A program made the position numbers and the translations under genes. Below, piece after piece: positions 55,169-64,000 of a stretch of DNA of 64,000 nucleotides. Under the pieces are notes generated by a model that searched no databases, had not been told where the DNA came from, and was given only the letters and a program-made list of their open reading frames with translations. Origin of the DNA: Lonicera japonica (Eukaryota > Streptophyta > Magnoliopsida > Dipsacales > Caprifoliaceae); contig CM038464.1 of the NCBI GenBank assembly GCA_021464415.1, positions 58,145,328-58,209,327 on the forward strand, written 5' to 3'. Every line of letters begins with the position of its first letter. Position 1 is the stretch's first letter.

Positions 55169-55568
55169 TGGGAGTTATTTGGTTTGTTATTTTATGTTAA
55201 CTACAGTTACATTCAGTTTATTTTTTACAGAAATAAAGTATTCAGTTTATTAAACTCTGTTTAGTATTTTGAAGTATTGATCTCAATAAAGTTAAGTAGG
55301 ACTAAATGGAAATAGGCATGTGTGAATCACATTTACATGTAATTTTCATGCTACGCATCCATGATTGATCTATGTTATTTGATTGTGTTGGTATACATGA
55401 CCATTGATGTGTCAAGTTACAATTAATGTAACAAAGACCACTTTAATCTTATATTAATATAGCCAATGACCGAGATTGTTCAGATACCCTCAAGTTATGT
55501 TAACAAATTACTGAGCTCACTAAAGTTAAACGCATTTATCAAATTACATATGTGGTCTAGTGGAAGAT

Positions 55569-56106
55569 TGTTAGATTAATTCTATATTAATCTTAATTGG
55601 GACCACACATGTAAATTATTAATGTGTGTTATCATTAAGAAGCTTAGAGTTAAGTGATCTAATTAAGTTTTTAATTAGGCTTAAGGGTATTTTTGTTATG
55701 AAATTAATGTGTAGATACCATATTGTATTTTTAAATTAATGAAGGGCCAATTTATAAATACTGAAAGTTAGTAACCACTTTGGCAGTTACCAAAGTAGTT
55801 TTCTAATATACGGGGTTTTGGTCCCTAATTGAACATGATCATCCCATCTCTCTGGTTCCTCTTCAACAAAGAAATAGAAACAAATAAAAGGAAACCTTGT
55901 ATCAATTGGAAGATTATTCCTTAACCTCATTCTACTTAATGATCTTGTCCAATGGATTCAGGTACATACCCATTTTTATCTATTAATAATTGATGTGATA
56001 CATGATTTTAAGATTAAGGTTTTAGGGTTTTAATCATTTCATCATGTTCTTAACTAGTGGTTCAAATTTTTCTAACTCTTTATTTATCTTTCCATCTAAT
56101 AGTTTG
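55569..56106 (+). repeat. 3' LTR of copia element 3 (right border uncertain)
   Basis: TGTTAGATTAATTC directly after the purine tract starts the LTR. It includes an inverted repeat, ACTTTGGCAGTTACCAAAGT. I could not fix the CA end; the MULE target site at 56107 sets an upper limit. No partner LTR is visible. Confidence 0.6.
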
Positions 56107-56115
56107 AAATAGTTA

Positions 56116-57133
56116 GAGTAAATACCATTAATGGTCACTAAACTATTGGCAAAATTCTACCGGTAGCCACTATACTTCATTTTGTTACAATCGGACCATT
56201 AAACTTTTAAAACATATTACCAGTAGTCACTCCATTAAATTCCACCATTAGTTTCTAATAGCTGTTAGGTCATATGACTATCACATGACCCAATTAAGGG
56301 TATTTTAGTAAAATACCTATCAATGATCAAAATATTAAACCCCAAAATTGTTCTTCACAAGAACCCTAACCCCCAAATCACCTCAATCCCTTTTATTCAA
56401 AGCTAAATTGTATAACAAAACAACAAAATCCACCAAATCAATGGCTTGAATTAATCAAATAAAATGGCAATTTCTCAAACAAGGAAAAAAATCAGACAGG
56501 GGTGGAAAATGAAAAGAGGAACTCGGAGAAGGAAAAAGTTCAATTGGAAGAATCGAAGAAGAATAATCAGAATCAAAGAAGAAGAAAAAGTTCGGAGGAA
56601 TGGCTGGATAAATTCTGAAAATTAAAATCAACCTCAGCTTTTGTTAGATAAATGCACAGTGGCTGCTTTCCCATCCTATTAATGCCTCTGTTGTCCATAT
56701 TTTGGACCTGTTGGGTTATGATCGTAGCTTATTTTGTGGTAATTAATTCTAATCTACATTCCCCTCATGGGGGTGGGGATGGAGGACTGTGAATGGAAAA
56801 AGAGGATGAAGAAGAAGAACTAAAAAGGAAAAACACAACCTAAAAGAAATGAAAGAAGAAAGGAGAAAAGTAAGTTCGGAGGAAGAAGGAGAAGAAAGAA
56901 AAGAAAAGGAAAAAGAGGAAGAAAAAAAAAGAAGGAAAAAGACTTAAATGCCCCTTCCATAGCGCATGACAATCACGTGACATTTATCCCGCCAAAAACT
57001 AACGATAGGATTTAACAGAGTGGCCACTGGTGGTATGTTTTAAAAGTTTAATGGTCCAATTGTAATAAAATGAAGTATAGTAGCCACTGGTAAAATTTGC
57101 CAATAATTCAGTGGCCATTGATGGTATTTACTC
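56116..57133. mobile_element. Non-autonomous MULE with about 190-bp inverted ends
   Basis: The 1018-bp element has long inverted repeats. The left end GAGTAAATACCATTAATGG and the following GTAGCCACTATACTTCATTT pair with the right end (AAATGAAGTATAGTAGCCAC and TGATGGTATTTACTC). Flanks AAATAGTTA (56107-56115) and AAATAGATA (57134-57142) match at 8 of 9 positions, the Mutator duplication length. The core (about 56330-56950) is not repeat-like and strongly purine-rich, with runs of GAAGAAGAAAAAG; it may be captured host DNA, but no protein is recognisable. Confidence 0.8.
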
Positions 57134-57142
57134 AAATAGATA

Positions 57143-57372
57143 TGGCATAATGGTAATTTTTGGCATGGTCCCACTTCACCTCTCCTGCACTCTCTCATCA
57201 TCCACGGACCACAGCATATATATAACATACTTTCTTTCTCCGCGATTTTGGCATCTTGATAAATAGTTATATGGGTATTTTTTTTTGTTCATCTTTGTAC
57301 TACACATGGTTATGCCACATCGACATACGTAAAGTTATTTTTAAAAAATAAAAAATGTTCAAAAAAGCCATA
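57143..57372. other. Spacer before the pararetrovirus, no gene seen
   Basis: AT-rich, with no movement-protein coding sequence, which would be expected upstream of the coat-protein region in a complete caulimovirid. The viral copy therefore seems to be truncated at its 5' side. Confidence 0.45.
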
Positions 57373-58287
57373 ATGGTTAATTTTGATACAATGGATGCTG
57401 CAATTGCTGATCTGAAGAATCAAATCTAGGTTCTGCATAAGTAACTGTTACACATCGCAACGTCTGTCCATGATGTTGCTCAATCCTCAGAGTTATTTCG
57501 TCAAAAACAACAAGAAAAGAAGTCATTGGAGAATTAATTAGCTTCTCTCCAGAAGTCCATGCCTCCCATGACTACAGTAGTTCCATCCATTCTGCTTGAC
57601 ACAACTCCTTGGAAAAAGCCAGATCCACCTATATTGTTAAATCCGTGGACTTATGCCCAGAATTACCAGCAGACCACTGCCAACACTCATTCATATACTT
57701 CCCAGCCTCCTTTACTGACGGATATTAGTTCCCGTGATGTTTGGCCAGCAGACCCTGCTCCTAGAAAAGTTTTACCCAAAACCCTTCATCGATGGCCAAC
57801 CCCTGCCACTGAGAGTCTCAGTACTCCATTCCGAAGTCCTCCCCGAAATAAATAAAAAAGCCCCTTTGTTTATTCTAAGCCTAAACTTCATCAGATCCTA
57901 AATAAACCACCTGGACTTTTACGTATTAGCCAACGATCTTCACCCTATATATCTTCCCAATCTCCCCATTATACCCAACATACCATTGTTGCCTCTGCCA
58001 AACCTCCTTCTGAAAGTTATTTCTTTCAGATCCCAGAAAATGAACCTTCAAACCACATATCCTCTTTCCTCAAAAACCTCGCTTTAGAAGAAAACTCAGT
58101 TCAAATCATTGATGATCCCTTTGCTGTTCCTACAGATGACGAGTTATGTGCTGCTTTTGAAAATATCTACTACGCTCAGGCTGTTCTGCCTAACCAGTCA
58201 CAACAGAACGGTACATCTCAGCAACAGGAGACTCCCTCAAATCAACAGCAAAGCCAAACATCAGATCAGGAAACCTTTAAAGATCCA
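57373..58287 (+). pseudogene. Endogenous pararetrovirus copy 1: polyprotein N-terminal region
   Basis: A single frame from the ATG at 57373 with stops at 57427, 57442, about 57538 and 57853. The residues are rich in Pro, Ser, Gln and Thr and resemble the variable region before the coat protein of caulimovirids. Function is not clear. The frame agrees with the coat region that follows. Confidence 0.65.
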
Positions 58288-59510
58288 ATGGTTGAATATC
58301 CTGTTAATAATGTTGAAGAAATCTCGGTCAAGGATGCTGTACGAATTCCTCATCCAAATCATGAGCATCACCAAGTGTTCACCTTTGAAAACACTCCTCC
58401 AGATAAATGGCATGAATTGATGATCTCCTATAATGCATGGCTTCATTCAGACAGACAGTTTTATAAGCTTCCAATTGTCCTCCTTCGATTTATCAGAAGA
58501 ATAGAAGGTCGTCTCTGTGCATGGTATGAAAGTCTTGGTGAATATCGGCAGCTTCAACTTCAGAAAAGTCCCTCAGTTGATGCTTTTATTGCCATCATGT
58601 ACCCTTAGTTCCTAGGTCATGTCGGCAGAGCTGCAGATATTTCTCGTGAAAAAATTGTGCAAATGAGGTGTTGTTCTTTGAAAAAGAAAGACCTGCAAAA
58701 GCATTACAACCGTGTGTCTCAATGATACTTCCAGATTGGTGGTATTGATGATGATAACATCCGCCAAATTTTTTTGAATTCCTTTCCAGAAACTTTGGTC
58801 ACTGAAGTCAACAAATTGATGAAACTCCAGAAGCTCAAGATCCATGATGTCACTATTGCCCAAATTTATGATTTTGTCAATGATTATGTTAATAATTTGT
58901 GAAATCAAAAGAAGTTCTTTGATGATATTGAAAAGGCTGGAAGAATGTTAAAAGAATCATGCAACAAGGATAATTCCCAGATTAAGTGTAAGCATAGCCC
59001 CACTTCTTGTGACTGCAAGACAAAGAAGAAACGGCATTTCATGCATAGTTCCTTTTCTAAAAAGAAGAACTCTTTTCCTCTCCAACAATCGTTCCGCAAG
59101 GCCAAGAAGTTTTCTAAGCCTTTCCAAAAGAAGCGCAAATGGAAATATGTTAAGCGAAAGCTCTTTAGAGGAAAGAAGTTTGATACTTGCTTTATTTGTC
59201 ACAAGCCAGGTCACTTTGCAAAAAATTGCCCGAATGCTTCAAAGAAAGCTCAGTTTATGGGTTGTCTTCAAAAGATTGATCCAAGCATTGATGACTCAGA
59301 TCTTGAATCAGTTTTATCCCATGAAAATGAAGCAACAACTCAAACAATCATGTCCATGTCTTATACAGACTCAGAAGACAAAAGCGAAATTTCTCTTGAT
59401 GATGACACTGATGATGATGAAGAAGCTCCCTCACTTCTTTATAGCTTTGAGCAGATCAATGCGATTGAACCCATAATCCCTTCTCCCAATGCCAAAGTAA
59501 AGCAGATCAT
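58288..59510 (+). pseudogene. Endogenous pararetrovirus copy 1: coat protein and zinc knuckle
   Basis: Coat-protein-like reading in the same frame, with stops at 58606, about 58723 and about 58900. A basic stretch with many Lys and Arg residues precedes a CCHC knuckle CFICHKPGHFAKNC near 59188-59230, the RNA-binding mark of caulimovirid coat proteins. An acidic, Ser/Asp-rich tail follows. The copy at the window end matches this part on the other strand. It is a decayed integrated copy, unable to give a whole protein. Confidence 0.85.
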
Positions 59511-60255
59511 TGAACCTTATGAAAATCCAATCCCTTTGCTCGCTTATTTTAACACTGGTGCACAAAGAACACTGTTGAAGACCCATTTACTCCCTTCAAG
59601 TCATTGGACCCCTTGTTCTGTTCTCTTCAGAGCTGCCAATGGTAACATTTTTACTGTCAAAAAACGCAGTAAAATGATTACTTTCCAGTTTTTCCCTAAT
59701 TTATCGATCAAACACCAACTATTTGGTACTGAAGATATAGACCGTGATTTGTTCCTTGGCTTTGATGTCATTGGACAATTGAATGAGCTCCGTTGTCATT
59801 TGACGGCTTAAGGTTCAAAAAGTATTTTCTTCCTTGGACGCCATCACAGCAGGTTTTCTCAGTCAATCCTGCTTTACTACCTGATCATGTTGATGAAGAA
59901 CATTCAGCTGCCCAAATGATCAGGTTTTCTCAGTATTATCACCTACGCTTGCTGATCTAAAGAAAAAGTTGATTGATCATTCTTGTGCTGAATCCCACAC
60001 AGAATTCCTATCCAAATACAATGCTCCTTTGTGGAAGAACATGCAATTTTTTATTCACTCCCTTTCAAGAAGAATGAGGATGTTAATCCTACTCGTGCCA
60101 CTCATTCTGGCATGAACCCTGAGCATTTGGCTTTAGCACACAAGGAAATTCGTACACTCCAACAGCAAGGCTTGATAGAAGAAACTTCATCTCCCTAGGC
60201 GTGTGAAGCATTTTATGTCAACAAAAAATCTGAACAAGTCAAAGGAAAACTCAGA
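59511..60255 (+). pseudogene. Endogenous pararetrovirus copy 1: protease region (broken)
   Basis: A retropepsin-like fold is suggested by the active-site region, but the catalytic Asp of D-T-G is Asn (NTGA near 59550). The frame stops at 59809. The next 440 bases are heavily disturbed by shifts and stops, before RT begins. Confidence 0.75.
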
Positions 60256-61340
60256 TTGGTAATTAATTACCAACCTCTCAACCATTTTCTGGTCAGTGAT
60301 AAGTTCCTTTTACCGCAGAAACACTCTCTATTTGGTCAACTCTCTAATGCAAAGATTTTCTCCAAGTTTGACCTTAAAGATGGTTTTTGGCAAATCAGTA
60401 TCAAACCTAAAGATAGAGAGAAAACAGCATTTTGCATCCCTTATCACCATTTCAATGGACAGTAATGCCCTTTAGTCTAAAAAATGCTCCAGCTGTTTTT
60501 CAGAAGGCCATGGTCAGAATTTTCAAACCTTTGTTGCCACAAGTGTTGATCTACATAGATGATATCCTTCTTTTCTCCAAAGATGAAGAGTCTCACATCC
60601 AGTTACTCCAACAGTTCACCAAACTCGTTTCTGATTATGGTGTCATGTTATCAGAGAAAAAGATGGTTATTGGCGTGAATGATATCAAATTTCTTGGAAT
60701 GCGAATTTTTGATGGAAAATTCCAGTTACAGCCCCATATCTCCAGAGATCTTTTGAAATTCCCTGATCGATTGATCTCTGTGCTCCAGGTCCAACAATTT
60801 CTTGGACTAGTAAACTATATGGCAAATTTCATTCCGAAAGTTGATAGGTTTACTTCCCCTTTGTCTGCATTACTCAAGAAGAACCCACCTCCGTGGTTTA
60901 CTACCCAGACTCAATGTGTTCAAAACCTCAAAAAGCTAACTCAGAGTTTCCCTCTGCTACAGATCCCTTCTGGTGGAAAACGCATTCTTCAGACAGATGC
61001 AAGTAATGATTTTTGGGCTGAAATACTCTTTGAAGAAATTGATAAAAGAAGAAATGTTTGTGGATACAAAAGTGGAAAGTTTAAGACAGAAGAACTTCAT
61101 TACCACTCTACGTTCAAAGAAATTCTAGCAGTAAAACGTGGTATTGAAAAGTTCTAGTTTCATCTTATTGGTCATCATTTCCTTATTGAAATGGATATGA
61201 AAGCTTTTCCCAGCATGATCAATTTTAACAAGAAGATGATTCCAAACTCGTAGTTACTCAGATGGTCTCAATGGTTTGCTCAATGATCATTTACTGTTAT
61301 GAATATCAAAGGAAAAAATAATGTGATAGCTGATTTCTTT
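60256..61340 (+). pseudogene. Endogenous pararetrovirus copy 1: RT and RNase H
   Basis: The RT of caulimovirid type begins near 60256 and shifts frame at about 60455. The catalytic YIDD is intact at about 60550-60561. RNase H follows with an Asp in QTDASN near 60990 and is cut by a stop at 61155. Length and order fit a caulimovirid polymerase. It is dead because of the shift and stops. Confidence 0.88.
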
Positions 61341-62450
61341 TATACACCACCTCAACCTCCATCCCACATCGGTTGTGTTATCCCTCATGTCTCACCTTTT
61401 ACCCTATATAAACCTATCCAAGATATCCTTCAAACCATTCTCTTCATGTGTCCCCTCACTTACCTTGGTGTTACCGACGACTTTCCTACCTATCCAAACA
61501 GATACGCTCCAAATAGAATGAATTCCAACTAAGTCTCTTCTTCCACCTCAGTCCCTGTTATTTCATCAGACCCTCATCCTCTCAATGGTAAGCCTATTCT
61601 TGAAGTCTGTTCCATTCCCCCTATTGATGTTAATGAGAAAATTGGTAGTCACACCATTGCTCAGCGAAACAAGCAAATGATCTATGAGTATCTTGCTCTT
61701 ACCATTCAAAAATATGGTATTGTGTTTCATGGTCTAAAAATGCATCATGATTACCCATATTGTTTTCTTCTCCACATTCACAAACCCTCTCGTGTTCCCA
61801 AACAAACCTTAGTATTGTTATGGTATCTTACCAAAGTTTATACTATCCCTTTCATCTTTGATGCCCCCGTTCTCTTAGCCTACCTCAGAATGGCAGAATA
61901 TGATGTCCTCTACAACAGTGGAAGCTATGATATTGGTCACCCTGGATTCAGAAATCTTCTCAAGTTCCTACTTTGGTTCAAACCAATTGATAAATGGAAA
62001 GCTGAGCTCCACACCCATCACCATCGCTATGTCTTGATCACTTTTCATGGTCCTCAACACCGTACTGCATGTCTTCCAGATCCAGATCCCCCCACAGCAG
62101 TCATTTAGCAGTGGTATTCGTATAATCTTATAAAAGTTGCCCGCGAGCCATATAATTTGGATTATATCTATTTTCTAAATTATATCTGTCATATGAATAA
62201 TGTTGATGTCAACCAGATCCTTAAACAAATCAAGTATGGACGTGATCCTTGGTATAACATTGATGACCGTGTTAGCAATGAACTTGTCAACTATTTGTTC
62301 AACTATGCCGAAGATCATTTTTGGCACACTGGTTCTCAGAGTTCCGACACTGATATGTTCGTTGGTCAAGATAGTAGTGACGATGATCCTGTTCACAACA
62401 ATCATTATGACAACCACTGGGATCCTAATTCCAGAAATAAAACTGATTAA
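61341..62450 (+). pseudogene. Endogenous pararetrovirus copy 1: C-terminal region of unknown function
   Basis: After RNase H, the same frame as RT's second part encodes about 370 further residues, with stops at 61530 and 62106. A conserved-looking block (LLAYLRMAEYDVLYNSGSYD and HGPQHRT...PDPDPPTAVI) lies at 61677-62108. An acidic tail ends at 62450. I recall similar tails in plant endogenous pararetroviruses but know no function. Confidence 0.65.
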
Positions 62451-62965
62451 GTGTTCGAGTCAACTCAGAAATTACTGTTTTATCGGCATAAGGCTCTCTC
62501 CGAGTTAACTCAAAGATTCCAGCAACTATGAGATGTGATATAAAGTAAAAGTTAGGTATAATTATTTTGAGTCCTTATCTTTCTTTTGCTTTATGTCGTT
62601 TTCAGCTTTACGTAAAGTAGCTTTATGTAAAGTAGATTCCTTTTAGCTTTTGCTTTTTTGCTTTCGGTGATTGTAATCTTTGGTGTATATCTTTTGTAAT
62701 AGTTTGTCGGCCACCTGTTTAGGCCATTGCTTTTCCCCTCCTATATATATGGAGTTCAATTGTATTGTTTTAGGCACAGTTTAGAGTTTGGAGTGTGTAA
62801 GGCATCGAGAGTTCAGAGTTGTAGTCAGGTGGATAAGCTGCTTGCTTATTGTAATTTCCCTCTTCTCAGAAATGAAAGATGCTATTTTGTTAATATAGTT
62901 TCTATCTCTTGTTCATAGATCCTTGTGTCCATTTTTGTTTCTGTAATTGTTTTGATGTTCCCCTA
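62451..62965 (+). promoter_or_regulatory. Pararetrovirus intergenic region with promoter
   Basis: Non-coding. Direct repeats of TTTA(C/T)GTAAAGTAG occur at about 62605-62632, and a TATA box (TATATATAT, 62742-62750) lies about 110 bases after them, the layout of a caulimovirid genomic promoter. It follows the C-terminal region as in the viral genome. Activity is unknown. Confidence 0.55.
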
Positions 62966-64000
62966 TTAGTCTGATTGTGCAAGATTACCCGTAGTAATTT
63001 GCATACCCCCCCATATCAAAGGGATTGGATTGCCATAGGGTTTAATAATCAGCTTTACTTTGGCATTGGGAGAAGGGATTGTGGGTTCAATCGCATTGAT
63101 CTGCTCAAAGCTATAAAGAAGTGAGGGAGCTTTTTCATCATCATATGTGTCATCATTAGCAGAAATTTCACTTTCGTCTTCTGAGTCTGTATAGGACACG
63201 GACGTGATTGTTTGAGCTGTTGCTTCATCTTCAAATGATAAAATGGATTCAAGATCTGAATCATCAATGCTTGGATCAATCTTCTGAAGACAAGCTATAA
63301 ACTGAGTTTTCTTTAAGGCGTTTACGCAATTTTTTGCAAAGTGGCCAGGCTTGTGGCAAATAAAACAAGTATCAGACTTTTTTCCTCTGAAAGGCTTTCG
63401 CTTAACGTATTTCCACTTGCGTTTCTTCTGGAAAGGCTTAGAGAACTTCTTGGTCTTGTAGAACGATTGAGGAAAAAATCTCTTCTTCTTAGAAAAAGAA
63501 ATACGCCGAATATGTTGTTTCATCTTTGTCTTACAGTCATAAAAAGAGGGGCCATGCTTGCACTTAATCTGGAAATTCTCCTTGTTGCACGATTCTTTCA
63601 ATATTTTTCCAGCCTTTTCAATATCATCAAAGAACTTCTTTTGATTGCACAAACTGTCAACAGAATCATTGACAAAATCATAGATCTGAGCAATAGTGAC
63701 ATCATGAATCTTAAGCTTTTGGAGCTTCATCAATTTGTTGACTTCAGTGACCAAAGTTTTTGAAAAGGAATTTAGAAAAATTTGGCGGATGTTATCATCA
63801 CCAATACCACCAATCTGGAAGTATCTTTGAGACATACGGTTGTAATGCTTTTACAGGTCTTTCTTTTTCAAAGAACAACACTTCATTTGCACAAATTCTT
63901 CACGAGCAATATCTACAGCTCTGCCAACTTGACCTAGGAACTGGGGGTATATGATGGCAATAAAAACATCAACTGAGGGACTTTGCCCACTTAGGAGACA
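62966..64000 (-). pseudogene. Endogenous pararetrovirus copy 2, inverted, partial
   Basis: Coat-protein region on the minus strand, with the CCHC knuckle near 63335-63375, matching 58600-59530 of copy 1. It breaks off just before the protease (about 63015) and runs out of the window at 64000. A stop near 63850 breaks the frame, at a site where copy 1 has none, and copy 2 lacks the three coat-region stops of copy 1. The two copies thus decayed independently. Confidence 0.85.

Larger units (their letters stand above)
51081..55568 (+). mobile_element. Older Ty1/copia element 3, interrupted by SIRE
   Basis: Gag, protease, integrase, RT and RNase H follow in copia order. A polypurine tract (AGTGGAAGAT, 55559-55568) and one LTR end follow. 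The SIRE element jumped in just before the Gag ATG. No 5' LTR or primer site was found on the far side of SIRE (before 44052), so the 5' end is lost or lies in unrecognised sequence. After an early frameshift almost all of pol stays in a single frame, broken by about ten in-frame stops. Confidence 0.85.

Noticed and set aside
56330..56950. Protein-coding gene in the MULE core
   Set aside because: No open frame of useful length or recognisable residue pattern; the purine bias gives false Glu/Lys runs.

Overview
The window is nuclear DNA of a flowering plant, very probably a eudicot. It is AT-rich, has GT-AG introns, two plant-specific host gene families (ankyrin/PGG membrane protein, egg-cell-secreted EC1 peptide), plant LTR-retrotransposon lineages primed by initiator tRNA-Met, plant-type MITEs and an endogenous caulimovirid. 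Nothing bacterial (operon, Shine-Dalgarno, CRISPR) is present. The species cannot be fixed from the sequence alone.

Layout. 1-2.27 kb: flank that is a degenerate duplicate of the 27.3-28.2 kb region. 2267-10741: complete but broken Ty3/gypsy chromovirus (Tekay/Del type) with 1909-bp LTRs. 11199-11587: Mutator-type MITE. 11675-26639: host ankyrin-repeat/PGG gene whose intron between 16453 and 24865 holds a second Ty3/gypsy element (17293-24772, minus strand, TSD TATAT), itself split by a 1.94-kb solo LTR (22194-24133, TSD GTAGC). 28866-34310: EC1-like pseudogene split by a very young Ty1/copia element (29156-34229, TSD ATAAG). 34.5-36.9 kb: Harbinger MITE and two Helitron-like 3' ends. 37047-37418: intact EC1 gene. 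38.9-41.6 kb: three fold-back or MITE repeats. 42369-42636: orphan first exon of a citrate-binding-protein-like gene. 44057-51080: SIRE-type copia element (TSD AGCTT) that lacks most of pol and instead carries an antisense LOB-domain (LBD) transcription-factor coding sequence. 51086-about 56.1 kb: a third, older copia element into whose 5' end the SIRE element jumped. 56116-57133: MULE with 9-bp TSD. 57373-64000: two endogenous pararetrovirus copies facing each other, both broken.

Only the EC1 gene, and probably the ANK/PGG gene from its second exon on, look able to make a normal protein. Host genes are all on the plus strand. Most of the window is a layered insertion record: solo LTR in gypsy in intron; copia in EC1 pseudogene; SIRE with captured gene in older copia. 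The transposon polyproteins are all disrupted, so none appears autonomous. The LBD segment inside the SIRE element is the most unusual item.
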